In this document: one piece after another, positions 45,412 through 53,527 of the stretch | Position numbering within the stretch: the stretch's first letter is position 1 | Layout of the letters: every line of letters begins with the position of its first letter | Assembly (NCBI RefSeq): GCF_900129565.1 | Contig: NZ_FQWD01000002.1 | Location: 678,439 to 742,438, forward strand | Direction of reading: 5' to 3' | DNA: 64,000 bases | Origin: Marisediminitalea aggregata | Lineage (GTDB): Bacteria > Pseudomonadota > Gammaproteobacteria > Enterobacterales > Alteromonadaceae | Translations under genes and position numbers: made by a program | The notes under the pieces: generated by a model | The model's input: the letters and a program-made list of their open reading frames with translations, nothing else | Database searches by the model: none | Told to the model about the DNA's origin: nothing

Positions 45412-46212
45412 TTACCAGAATATAAAGGCAACCAATACAGCGCCCAGCAGCAAACGGTAGATCACGAACGGTAACATACCAATGCGGCTAATCCAGCTTA
45501 AAAACAGGAAAATACACAGATACGCCGCGACGAACGAGAATCCCGCACCGTAGATAAGTGCATTCCAGTCTACTGCCGTGTCAGCCTCTACCAGGTCTTT
45601 CACAGCCAACAGGCCTGCACCCAGGATCACCGGAATTGAAAGCAAGAATGAAAAGCGCGCGGTACTTTCGCGGTCCAGCCCTAACATTAAGCCTGCTGTC
45701 ATGGTAATACCTGAACGGGATGTGCCGGGAATGAGCGCCAGCATTTGTGCAAAACCAATAATGACCGCTTGTTTAAGCGTAATCGACTCCAGCTTTTGTA
45801 CATGCTTAGCCTTCACATCGGCGTACCAAAGCAATAGTCCAAATACAATGGTTGTTACAGCTATGACAGCTGCACTTCTGGCATGGGTTTCGATGATGTC
45901 CTTTAGCGAGAAACCCGCTATGACGGCCGGAATCGTCGCAATCACTACAAACCAGGCCAGACGGCTGTCCGTCGTTTGTTCTTTGCGCCAACCATGCTGC
46001 AGAAACGCGACCGACATGGTAAAAATATCCCGCCGAAAATAAATCATAACGGCAAGTAAACTTCCAACGTGCACCGCCACATCGAACGCCAACCCCTGAT
46101 TGCGCCAGCCGAGTACTTCAGCGGGTAAAATTAAGTGCGCAGAGCTACTGATGGGCAGAAACTCGGTTAAGCCCTGAATTATGGCCAGTACAATGATTTC
46201 AAATAACGTCAT
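45412..46212 (-). CDS. uppP: Undecaprenyl-diphosphatase
   Basis: 266 residues from ATG 46212, which overlaps the folK stop by 4 bases (ATGA). About eight transmembrane helices and the BacA signatures: [15 protein letters not shown] near the N-terminus and [17 protein letters not shown] in the middle. It recycles undecaprenyl pyrophosphate for peptidoglycan synthesis in the inner membrane. An ATG six codons upstream is an alternative. Confidence 0.95.
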   Translation of the reverse strand: MTLFEIIVLAIIQGLTEFLPISSSAHLILPAEVLGWRNQGLAFDVAVHVGSLLAVMIYFRRDIFTMSVAFLQHGWRKEQTTDSRLAWFVVIATIPAVIAGFSLKDIIETHARSAAVIAVTTIVFGLLLWYADVKAKHVQKLESITLKQAVIIGFAQMLALIPGTSRSGITMTAGLMLGLDRESTARFSFLLSIPVILGAGLLAVKDLVEADTAVDWNALIYGAGFSFVAAYLCIFLFLSWISRIGMLPFVIYRLLLGAVLVAFIFW

Positions 46213-46715
46213 GCCTGTGTTGAACTCCATTCAAATGCAATAGGCTGTATAGGTTGGGATGTGCGGTCAAATTGTTGCCAGAGCGCTTCGTAGGTTTTGC
46301 CTGTAACCGGATGTCGTTCATTTGGCACCAATTCTGCCAGAGGCCGTAGCACAAATGCCCGGGCGAGTATTTCGGGTCTGGGCAGCACAACGGGTGACTG
46401 ACACACCTGGTTATCGAAGCACAATAAATCCAAATCCATTGTGCGGGAACACGGCGTCTTATGCCAGTTTTTTCGGCCGAACTCCGCTTCAATCTGCTTG
46501 AATAACTGATAGGTTTCCTCAAGGCTTAACGGGGTTTCTACGCTGGCTACCCAGTTGTAAAAACCTGGTCCTTCAAAGCCTACCGCAGGACAATCATACA
46601 CACTGGACACCTTCACATTGTGAAAATGCTGGTTAAGCACATGATATGCCTGGCGCGTGTGGTATTCCCGCTCGATGTTTGAACCTATACCAATTAAAAC
46701 GCGGTGCAATGTCAC
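46209..46715 (-). CDS. folK: Hydroxymethyl-dihydropterin pyrophosphokinase
   Basis: 168 residues. HPPK motifs: IGIGSNIE at the N-terminus, [16 protein letters not shown], and the catalytic [11 protein letters not shown]. It catalyses the step before dihydropteroate synthase in folate synthesis. The GTG start overlaps the folB stop (GTGA), giving a tightly coupled folB-folK-uppP chain. Confidence 0.94.
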   Translation of the reverse strand: MTLHRVLIGIGSNIEREYHTRQAYHVLNQHFHNVKVSSVYDCPAVGFEGPGFYNWVASVETPLSLEETYQLFKQIEAEFGRKNWHKTPCSRTMDLDLLCFDNQVCQSPVVLPRPEILARAFVLRPLAELVPNERHPVTGKTYEALWQQFDRTSQPIQPIAFEWSSTQA

Positions 46716-47068
46716 TCGCTAACCTCGTGTGTTACCTGAATGCCTACTTTTTGCGCATCGGGCAAAATTCCGGGCTTTTCGATTTTCAATACCAGTTTCT
46801 GAATCGGGAAACGTGCACAGAGGCTATCAACAATCGCTTTAGACAACGCCTCGAGCAATTCAAAGCCGCTTGATGCGCCGACTTCTTTAACGCATTCAGC
46901 AACAGCTGCATAGTCTATGGTGTGATTGACATCATCAGACGCCATGGCCTCAGACAGGTCAGCATTGATCAGCAAATCCATTATTAACGTGGTTTGTTGC
47001 GTGCGCTCCCAGTCGTACACGCCAATCAGGGTAGGTACGCTGAGTCCTTCTATAAAAATTTGCTGCAT
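46712..47068 (-). CDS. folB: Dihydroneopterin aldolase
   Basis: 118 residues from ATG 47068 (AAAGG 8 nt upstream), the family length; the frame stays open to 47179 but the extra residues are not FolB-like. Motifs: LIGVYDWER and DYAAVAECV, then GFELLEALSKAI with the catalytic region. It splits dihydroneopterin in the folate pathway. Confidence 0.93.
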   Translation of the reverse strand: MQQIFIEGLSVPTLIGVYDWERTQQTTLIMDLLINADLSEAMASDDVNHTIDYAAVAECVKEVGASSGFELLEALSKAIVDSLCARFPIQKLVLKIEKPGILPDAQKVGIQVTHEVSE

Positions 47069-47261
47069 TTTTAAGGCCTTTAGTCTACATCGAATTACAT
47101 TCTGAAACGCTTTGAAACCGCTAGCGGTTTTTGCGCGCAGTATAGCATACAGATACACAGACGCAGCCGGATCAGTCATGGGCAGTTACATTGTGTTTCT
47201 GGCTTTCGGACAAAGTTTCTAGTAGTGTGTGCACACTTATTGTATGACAGCGGATATAGTC

Positions 47262-47864
47262 ATGATTGCACTGAGTTTACTGATGGTTTGTGTGGCCTAT
47301 TTGGTTGGGTCAGTATCCAGTGCTGTGCTCATTAGCCGGCTATTTCGCTTACCCGATCCCAGAAAAAATGGCTCAGGCAATCCTGGCGCAACCAATGTGC
47401 TGCGCATTGGCGGTCGTTTCCCGGCCGTGTTGGTATTGCTCTCGGATATCCTGAAAGGCACCATCCCGGTGTATTCCGCGTATTTTATGGGGATCCCTCC
47501 GGTTGCACTCGGCCTGATTGCCATCGCCGCTTGTCTGGGACATATCTACCCCCTTTACTTCCAGTTTAACGGCGGGAAAGGCGTAGCAACCGCATTTGGC
47601 GCGATGCTGCCTATTGGCCCTTCCCTGGCTGGTTTGTTAATCGCTAGTTGGGCTGTGGTGGTCTTTATATGGGGGTACTCATCGCTGGGCGCACTGGTAT
47701 CAGTCATGCTGGCGCCGGTATTCACCTGGTTCATTAAACCCCAGTACACACTGCCCGTTGCGATGCTGTCGATTCTGATCATTTTCCGCCACCGCGACAA
47801 TATCAAACGCCTTTGGGCCGGTGAAGAGAGTAAAGTGTGGGACAAGGGCAAAGCCAACGAGTAA
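47262..47864 (+). CDS. plsY: Glycerol-3-phosphate acyltransferase PlsY
   Basis: 200 residues from ATG 47262 (GCGGATA upstream; ATG 47244 and GTG 47229 also in frame). Five transmembrane helices with the PlsY motifs [15 protein letters not shown] and [12 protein letters not shown]. It acylates glycerol-3-phosphate from acyl-phosphate at the inner membrane. It is divergent from folB, a common neighbour in gammaproteobacteria. Confidence 0.94.
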   Translation: MIALSLLMVCVAYLVGSVSSAVLISRLFRLPDPRKNGSGNPGATNVLRIGGRFPAVLVLLSDILKGTIPVYSAYFMGIPPVALGLIAIAACLGHIYPLYFQFNGGKGVATAFGAMLPIGPSLAGLLIASWAVVVFIWGYSSLGALVSVMLAPVFTWFIKPQYTLPVAMLSILIIFRHRDNIKRLWAGEESKVWDKGKANE

Positions 47865-47888
47865 CTCCTTAACTCAGCCCCGCTTAAG

Positions 47889-48596
47889 TTAGCGCCTGGT
47901 GCCCACAATAAACGAGCAACCGCCAGGTAAAGAGCCCGCATTTAGCGAAACAAGTTCAACGTAGTCTATTTCGCCCACAACATCACTGCCAGTGAATTGC
48001 TGTATTTCAAAATAATACTCTGCGTAGGTTAACCCCGCTTTTTGCAATTCTACGAATGGATATTGCCGGTATTTCCAGGTGCCTTTCACCGAATCTCCCA
48101 GGTAGCCACCGCTTTGGGACTGAACGTCCAGAAGAAATGTGCCGTCACTCTCTAAATTCAGCGCGGTCACATTTTCACACTGTTTTCCTTCGTATCGGTT
48201 GATAAGATCCTGTTTAAATAACACAAGGTTACTACCGTTATTTTCCGGCAGTAAAAACAAAGCCAGTGAGTTCTTCGTATACCAGTGATTTCCCTTCGTC
48301 ATCCCCTGGGTGCGCTTAATCGGAAAACCTGCCTCAACAGACAATGCCTCTGCAAGTGCAATAAATTCAGGATCGCGAAGCAACAAAGAATAAAGTAGGG
48401 TGTTTTCAGAAATGGACGCTGGCATATCGAAGTCATTCAGTATAATTTGATATTGCTCCGACTCCTCGAACGCCTCTTTAACCTCTTTTTTCTGACTTTC
48501 ACTTAAATATTTTGCGTATACATATACCGTTGGCTTACTCGCACATCCAGCCAGCAATATGCTGACAATCGCAAAGAAATAGACAGCTAATTTCAT
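47889..48596 (-). CDS. Lipoprotein of unknown function behind a repeat operator array
   Basis: 235 residues from ATG 48596 (AAGGGA 7 nt upstream; GTG 48602 is in frame). Lipobox LLAGC near residue 19. The rest is mixed alpha/beta with two further cysteines (EGKQCEN and PGGCSF) near the middle and the end, possibly forming a disulfide. No family recognised. The 22-bp palindrome array ends about 22 nt before the start, so the gene appears to be tightly regulated. It converges with plsY. Confidence 0.75.
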   Translation of the reverse strand: MKLAVYFFAIVSILLAGCASKPTVYVYAKYLSESQKKEVKEAFEESEQYQIILNDFDMPASISENTLLYSLLLRDPEFIALAEALSVEAGFPIKRTQGMTKGNHWYTKNSLALFLLPENNGSNLVLFKQDLINRYEGKQCENVTALNLESDGTFLLDVQSQSGGYLGDSVKGTWKYRQYPFVELQKAGLTYAEYYFEIQQFTGSDVVGEIDYVELVSLNAGSLPGGCSFIVGTRR

Positions 48597-48618
48597 TTCC
48601 ACATCCCTTTACCAGATT

Positions 48619-48700
48619 GATTACAACTGTAATCCATATTGATTACAACTGTAATCCATATTGATTACAAATGTAATCCATATGGATTACAAATGTAATT
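48619..48700. repeat. Four palindromic GATTACA-NN-TGTAATC sites at 22-bp period
   Basis: Copies start at 48619, 48641, 48663 and 48685, each exactly 22 bp apart. The first two have AC in the centre, the last two AA/AT variants (GATTACAAATGTAATC), and the fourth ends TT. The core TACA-NN-TGTA is the known operator of BlaI/CopY-family repressors. The array covers the expected promoter of the minus-strand lipoprotein gene. Confidence 0.85.
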
Positions 48701-48827
48701 CATATGAAAGCACGATGCAAATGAAGAATACAATTAGAGGAATACAGAGGGTCGTTAATCGACGACAAGCAGGCCAGATTTTGCAATTTCTCTTTAGTAA
48801 GCAAGGCTTAAGTTACTGGACGTTGAA

Positions 48828-49661
48828 CTACGGCGTTGATTCTGCCTGTAAAATACGTATTGCTTTTGCCAGACTGGCATCAGAAACACCGCCAACGTGC
48901 CGGTATATTAATTTGCCGTCCCGGGAATAAAACAACGTAGTCGGCAACACGGCAACACCAAACTCCCGACTTACGTCACCCGAGACATCCATTAGCATAT
49001 TGTTCAATTCAAGTTCTTGTTCAGCGAGAAACGCCCGAACCTGAGCAGGCGATTCAGACTGGTTAATCAGCACAATATGGATATCCGGATTATCTCGCTG
49101 CGCCCTGGCCATCGCCGGCATTTCGCGGCGACAAGGTGGGCACCAGGTTGCCCAGAAATTAATTACCAGCGGTTTGTCTTTAAAGTCAGAAAGATTCACC
49201 GGACTGCCTTCCAGCGACCCTACCATAGGCACTGGCATCGACGCTGAACGCAACAACAGGGAAACCGCGACATAAAGTGGAAGCATAACGACGGATGTTG
49301 CAACACCAGTCCATAGCAGGGTAGAGCGGATTACAGGATGGCGATGGATACTGTAGCTGACATACAAAGCCGCTGCGACCAGGCCACTTCCGACAGAAAA
49401 ACCGCCGTCGCGCACATCCAGCATAGCGAGAACATCACCATGAAAATACGACCACTGTCCAACAATGAAACCAAGCCGGGCAAAAAAGAAGCCTATGGCA
49501 AAGGCACCAAACACCGCATTGCTGGCAAATTGGTAACAGGTTTTTGGACTATTTGCGCGCCGACTGAATACATAGCAGCCTGCCCAGGCCAGCATTAACG
49601 CTCCCCATATCAGCGCATAGTCAATAGAAAGCCCAAGTGGTCCGAGGGAAATACTGTGCAA
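48828..49661 (-). CDS. Lgt-like membrane domain fused to TlpA-type thioredoxin
   Basis: 277 residues. The first ~140 contain about four helices resembling prolipoprotein diacylglyceryl transferase (opening GPLGLSIDYALIWG, then FARLGFIVGQWSYF), but the catalytic His-Gly-Gly is replaced by SVGSG. From about 150 a TlpA-type thioredoxin domain follows, with FWATWCPPCRREMP and cis-proline in VLPTT. It should reduce or handle disulfides on the periplasmic face. It starts with TTG 49661 (GGAG 5 nt upstream), 2 nt after the AhpD-like stop, in an operon with the NPP-like gene. Confidence 0.82.
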   Translation of the reverse strand: MHSISLGPLGLSIDYALIWGALMLAWAGCYVFSRRANSPKTCYQFASNAVFGAFAIGFFFARLGFIVGQWSYFHGDVLAMLDVRDGGFSVGSGLVAAALYVSYSIHRHPVIRSTLLWTGVATSVVMLPLYVAVSLLLRSASMPVPMVGSLEGSPVNLSDFKDKPLVINFWATWCPPCRREMPAMARAQRDNPDIHIVLINQSESPAQVRAFLAEQELELNNMLMDVSGDVSREFGVAVLPTTLFYSRDGKLIYRHVGGVSDASLAKAIRILQAESTP

Positions 49662-49663
49662 AT

Positions 49664-50014
49664 CTACTCCGCATATTGACTAAATTGTTCGTACGCCAGC
49701 ATCGCATCTGCCGCGTACATCAAAGAAGGCCCGCCCCCCATATAGATGGCCATTCCCAGCGTTTCCTCCACTTCAGCTTTAGTGGCGCCCAATTCCACCA
49801 ATGCTTTGGCGTGAAAGCCAATACAACCATCACAGCGGGTTGAAACACCTATAGCCAGAGCAATCAGCTCTTTGGTTTTCTTGTCCAGTACGCCATCACG
49901 GGTGGCCGCCTGGGCCATGGCGGAAAAGCCTTGCATGGTATCGGTTATATCCGAACGCAGGGTTTTCATATTGCTAGAGATTCGCTGGGTTATCTCTGGA
50001 TAGGATTTGCTCAT
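49664..50014 (-). CDS. AhpD-like/carboxymuconolactone decarboxylase family protein
   Basis: 116 residues from ATG 50014 (GAGGAG 7 nt upstream). All-helical CMD fold with the AhpD-type RCDGCIGFH redox motif (two cysteines and a histidine), so it is probably a peroxide or thiol-linked reductase rather than a decarboxylase. It lies between the NPP-like gene and the TlpA fusion, consistent with a redox pair. Confidence 0.88.
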   Translation of the reverse strand: MSKSYPEITQRISSNMKTLRSDITDTMQGFSAMAQAATRDGVLDKKTKELIALAIGVSTRCDGCIGFHAKALVELGATKAEVEETLGMAIYMGGGPSLMYAADAMLAYEQFSQYAE

Positions 50015-50062
50015 GGTACCGCTCCTCTTACCACGCCATGTCAACACGGCGGGCATGGCGAA

Positions 50063-51271
50063 TTATTCAACCTGCAAAGCCGGGGCTAATACTGATAACT
50101 GACCGTCAATTGGCGTTAATACTTTCAGACCCAGGATCTTTGCCAATGCCGGATACACTTCCAAGTTACGCATTGCTGGGAATGTCAGCCCCGCTTTAAA
50201 CGCCGGGCCAGCAGCAACAAAAAACGCCCCCATGTCCGGGTGTTCTGGCAAATAGCCATGACCGCCAGGGCCAACACGACTGTCTTTGCGCTTAATAAAC
50301 TTTGCCGGTGGTGCAATGGTAATAATGAGGTCTCCGGTACGGTCATTATGCGGCATTCGATAATGCTGACGTTGATCCTTATCAAACACCTGCACGCCTG
50401 GTAGTCTCAGCGCGTTTATACGGTTACGCTGCGCCTCAATTGCCGCCTGGTCCACACCGTCTTTAGCGTAGAGCAGGATCTGCTCGCCTTCATTCAACAC
50501 CAGAAAATCCTCACTGATATGCAGTTCAGATTCCTCTATGGCTTTCGCTCGGTCCACCGGCGTCATGCCGTGATCAGACACCAATACCAGGTTCACTTTA
50601 AAAGGCAGTGCCTGAATACGCTTGTAAAGCTGCCCCATTAGCGCATCCAGTTGCTGAACCGCTTCATAAGTTTCTGGTGCATCAGGTCCAAAATCGTGCC
50701 CAACGGTATCAACCAATGAAAAATACCCTGCGATAAAACGAGGACGGCTCACCTCTGGGTAAGACAGCCATTCCATGATTTGATCGACGCGTTGTTGGTA
50801 GTCGGCATATTTAGAATAGTGGAAATGATAAGTAGGAAGCTGTCCGCCAATGCGCGCATCAGACTCAGGCCAGAAAAACGTTGCGGCTTTTAGTCCGTGT
50901 GTTTCCACCAGGTTCCACATGGGCATGGCCGTAATCCACGTGCTGTCTTCATACCCCTTACCCATTTTGTAGTAATCATGACGCGCTTTGTCGTAAAAGC
51001 GATTATTAATAATACCGTGATTCACGGGCAGCAAACCGGTTAACAGCGAAATATGATTGGGAAACGTATTGGCCGGATATACCGGTTGCATCGACATTAC
51101 ACGAGTCCCCTGCCGGGCGATAGCCGCTATATGCGCAGCCTTATGCTTTTCAATGTAATCATGCCTAAAGCCATCTATTGAGATCAGTACCACATGCTGG
51201 TCAGAAGTGGCATAAACGCTGGATGTCATTATGGAAAAACACGTAATAACAAAAACAACTAAGCGCTGCAT
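50063..51271 (-). CDS. Ectonucleotide pyrophosphatase/phosphodiesterase (NPP)-type enzyme
   Basis: 402 residues from ATG 51271, with a signal peptide (SSVYATS). Alkaline-phosphatase superfamily: metal-binding ISIDGFRHDY, catalytic threonine in PANTFPNH, and metal ligands in VDTVGHDFG and VSDHGM, with RVGPGGHGYLP near the C-terminus. NPP enzymes hydrolyse nucleotides or other phosphodiesters outside the cytosol; substrate unknown here. The frame extends to 51310 without a better start. A CTGTCAC half-site lies upstream, a weak hint of Pho control. Confidence 0.88.
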   Translation of the reverse strand: MQRLVVFVITCFSIMTSSVYATSDQHVVLISIDGFRHDYIEKHKAAHIAAIARQGTRVMSMQPVYPANTFPNHISLLTGLLPVNHGIINNRFYDKARHDYYKMGKGYEDSTWITAMPMWNLVETHGLKAATFFWPESDARIGGQLPTYHFHYSKYADYQQRVDQIMEWLSYPEVSRPRFIAGYFSLVDTVGHDFGPDAPETYEAVQQLDALMGQLYKRIQALPFKVNLVLVSDHGMTPVDRAKAIEESELHISEDFLVLNEGEQILLYAKDGVDQAAIEAQRNRINALRLPGVQVFDKDQRQHYRMPHNDRTGDLIITIAPPAKFIKRKDSRVGPGGHGYLPEHPDMGAFFVAAGPAFKAGLTFPAMRNLEVYPALAKILGLKVLTPIDGQLSVLAPALQVE

Positions 51272-51376
51272 AACAATCACTACCTTTTTATTCTTTGTCC
51301 ATTCGTCCAAACAGAATGGTTTCTTTTTAGGATCTGAGAGTGACAGTATTTATCGGGGAAGTGTGACAATCCAGTG

Positions 51377-51402
51377 AAAATCGCTGGGTAACCAGCGATT
51401 TT
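51377..51402 (-). terminator. Terminator of tsaD
   Basis: Eleven-base arms (AAAATCGCTGG / CCAGCGATTTT) with a GTAA loop, 19 nt after the tsaD stop; the stem ends in TTTT on the minus strand. Confidence 0.75.
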
Positions 51403-51420
51403 GCGATTACTGAACCAAAA

Positions 51421-52434
51421 TCAAAGCGCAGAAAGCGTATCCAGTGGCCAGCGAGGTTTAACTGAATCGGACAGGGGGGTGCTTTGCCCGGCTTTCAGAC
51501 GCTGTAAGCCCGCATAGGCAATCATGGCGCCGTTATCAGTACAAAATCCCAGACTGGGGTAAAATACTTCGCCACGGATATCCTGCATGAGCTTTTTCAT
51601 TGCACTACGCAGTTCGGTGTTGGCGCTTACGCCTCCGGCGATAACTAACCGCTTCAACCCCGTTTGCTTTAGCGCACGCTTGCATTTGATCGACAGTGTA
51701 TCAATGACCGCCTCCTGAAACGCATAAGCAATATTAGCGCGGGTTTGCGGATTGTCGTCAGCGTCGCGAATGGTATTGGCAGCGAAGGTTTTCAAACCAC
51801 TAAAACTGAAATCCAGTCCCGGGCGATCGGTCATTGGACGCGGAAAAGCGTAATGGCCGGGTTCGCCCTGCTCTGCCAGTTTAGCAAGTAACGGACCACC
51901 GGGATAATCCAGCCCCAGTAGTTTTGCGGTTTTATCGAATGCTTCCCCCGCAGCGTCGTCTATCGACTCACCAAGCAACGTATAACGGCCAATACCGTCA
52001 ACCTGCACCAGCATCGAGTGGCCACCAGACACCAGCAGGGCCACAAACGGGAATTCCGGGGCAGTCTCTTCCAGCATCGGCGCCAGCAAATGCCCTTCCA
52101 TATGATGAACACCAATAGCAGGCACATCCCAGGCGTAGGCCAGCGAACGCCCTACTGACGCGCCGACCAACAGCGCGCCAACCAGTCCCGGCCCCTGTGT
52201 GTAAGCAATACCGTCTATATCTTCTTCTTTACAGTTGGCGTCATCCAGCGCCTTTTGAATAAGCGGTACAATTTTTCTGACGTGATCCCGCGAAGCCAGT
52301 TCAGGCACAACGCCACCATAGTCAGCATGCAGTTTCACCTGACTGTACAATGTGTGCGACAACAAGCCCGCTTCATCATCGTATACTGCAATGCCGGTTT
52401 CATCACATGAGGTTTCTATACCTAATACACGCAT
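51421..52434 (-). CDS. tsaD: tRNA N6-threonylcarbamoyladenosine synthase subunit TsaD
   Basis: 337 residues, the E. coli length. The Kae1/ASKHA signatures are intact: [13 protein letters not shown], the metal-binding HMEGHL at about 111-116 and VSGGHSMLV. It transfers threonylcarbamoyl to A37 of tRNAs reading ANN codons, with TsaBCE. It is divergent from rpsU, the standard gammaproteobacterial arrangement. Confidence 0.97.
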   Translation of the reverse strand: MRVLGIETSCDETGIAVYDDEAGLLSHTLYSQVKLHADYGGVVPELASRDHVRKIVPLIQKALDDANCKEEDIDGIAYTQGPGLVGALLVGASVGRSLAYAWDVPAIGVHHMEGHLLAPMLEETAPEFPFVALLVSGGHSMLVQVDGIGRYTLLGESIDDAAGEAFDKTAKLLGLDYPGGPLLAKLAEQGEPGHYAFPRPMTDRPGLDFSFSGLKTFAANTIRDADDNPQTRANIAYAFQEAVIDTLSIKCKRALKQTGLKRLVIAGGVSANTELRSAMKKLMQDIRGEVFYPSLGFCTDNGAMIAYAGLQRLKAGQSTPLSDSVKPRWPLDTLSAL

Positions 52435-52576
52435 GGTCGTAATTTCTTTGCTAAGGACGGATTTAATCGTTAAAGTTTACCCGATTCATAGCGGGCTGGA
52501 CAATCAACAATCTCAATCACCCACGCCCTGCCCCGACACATTGGCTATTTTTTATCGGCTTTTTTGTCACCGGGGC

Positions 52577-52605
52577 TTTACATCGCCGTCTCGAATGATT
52601 AGAAT
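52577..52605 (+). promoter_or_regulatory. rpsU: Sigma-70 promoter of the rpsU operon
   Basis: TTTACA at 52577-52582 and TAGAAT at 52600-52605 with a 17-nt spacer, 80 nt before rpsU. The tsaD-rpsU gap (251 nt) shows no other feature. Confidence 0.72.
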
Positions 52606-52685
52606 TTCGCACCATTTTTAACCCGGGTGGTTGAAAAAACCCAGTTGAACCCCGGAAATCCGTTAAGTTTTGAGGTGAGATTTTA

Positions 52686-52901
52686 ATGCCCATCGTTAAA
52701 GTAAGAGAAAACGAGCCATTTGACGTAGCACTGCGTCGTTTTAAGCGTTCTTGTGAAAAAGCAGGTGTACTGTCTGAAGTACGTCGTCGTGAATTCTTCG
52801 AAAAGCCTACTTGGGAACGCAAGCGCAAGAAAGCAGCTGCTAAAAAGCGTCATCTTAAGAAGTTGGCTCGCGAAAACGCACGTCGCGTAAAACTTTACTA
52901 A
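52686..52901 (+). CDS. rpsU: 30S ribosomal protein S21
   Basis: 71 residues, identical in length to E. coli S21 and nearly identical in sequence ([21 protein letters not shown], basic C-terminus [14 protein letters not shown]). GAGGTGAG precedes the ATG by 6 nt. First gene of the macromolecular-synthesis operon. Confidence 0.98.
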   Translation: MPIVKVRENEPFDVALRRFKRSCEKAGVLSEVRRREFFEKPTWERKRKKAAAKKRHLKKLARENARRVKLY

Positions 52902-52916
52902 GCAATGATTGGCAGT

Positions 52917-52945
52917 GGGGTCTCGTTGAGACCTCTTTGCATTTT
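52917..52945 (+). terminator. Attenuator-type terminator after rpsU
   Basis: Eight-base stem (GGGGTCTC / GAGACCTC, one G-U pair) with a GTT loop, then TTTGCATTTTATT. In E. coli a terminator between rpsU and dnaG lowers primase expression; the same job is likely here. Confidence 0.6.
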
Positions 52946-52972
52946 ATTGATTAGCAGTAAACGAGTATCCCA

Positions 52973-53416
52973 ATGGCACTGATTGACGAATTAAAAAACG
53001 CCCAAAAAGACGCTATGCGAGCGAAAGACAAAGTTCGCTTGGGGACTATTCGTATGGCCCTTGCTGCCATAAAGCAAAAAGAAATCGACGAACAGGTAAC
53101 CCTGTCTGACGCCGATGTGCTTGCGATCTTAACCAAGATGGTCAAGCAGCGTCAGGATGCTGCGTCACAATACGACGCGGCAGGTCGCGATGATTTGGCA
53201 CAAACAGAACGTGCTGAAATCACCGTCATCGAAACCTTCTTACCACAAGCACTCACCGACGACGAATTGGCCGCGTTAATTAACGAAGCCATGGCGAGCA
53301 CGGGAGCCAGTGGCATGCAAGACATGGGCAAGGTAATGGGCTTCCTGAAACCTAAGGTCCAGGGCCGTACCGACATGGGTGCGCTCAGCGCAAAAATCAA
53401 ACAGCAACTAAACTAA
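52973..53416 (+). CDS. yqeY: YqeY/GatB-family protein
   Basis: 147 residues of the GatB-tail-like YqeY family (LIDELKNAQKDAMRAKDKVRLGTIRMALAAIKQ; IETFLPQALTDDELAALI; C-terminal MGKVMGFLKPKVQGRTD). The family resembles the tRNA-binding part of GatB; function unproven. Its place between rpsU and dnaG is typical outside the enterics. Confidence 0.93.
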   Translation: MALIDELKNAQKDAMRAKDKVRLGTIRMALAAIKQKEIDEQVTLSDADVLAILTKMVKQRQDAASQYDAAGRDDLAQTERAEITVIETFLPQALTDDELAALINEAMASTGASGMQDMGKVMGFLKPKVQGRTDMGALSAKIKQQLN

Positions 53417-53527
53417 TAGCTGTATTTTCCCTTTTCTGAATCAGCTAACTGTTTGCGCAATTTCCCCAGCCTGATACAGTAGCCTGAATACGTTTCTGAA
53501 TTAACTTCTTGGCAGTGTGTAGCAGTT

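Noticed and set aside
48619..48700. 22-bp repeats as plasmid-type iterons or a replication origin
   Set aside because: No rep gene nearby, housekeeping genes on both sides, and each unit is a palindrome matching a repressor operator; iterons are usually non-palindromic direct repeats.
48661..48930. A plus-strand open frame of 89 codons after the repeat array
   Set aside because: Its first codons lie in the repeats, it has no ribosome site at the first ATG, its last third is antisense to the TlpA fusion, and no family is recognisable.
52435..52685. LexA box upstream of the rpsU-dnaG-rpoD operon
   Set aside because: No CTGT-N8-ACAG sequence was found in the gap; only a sigma-70 promoter is supported.
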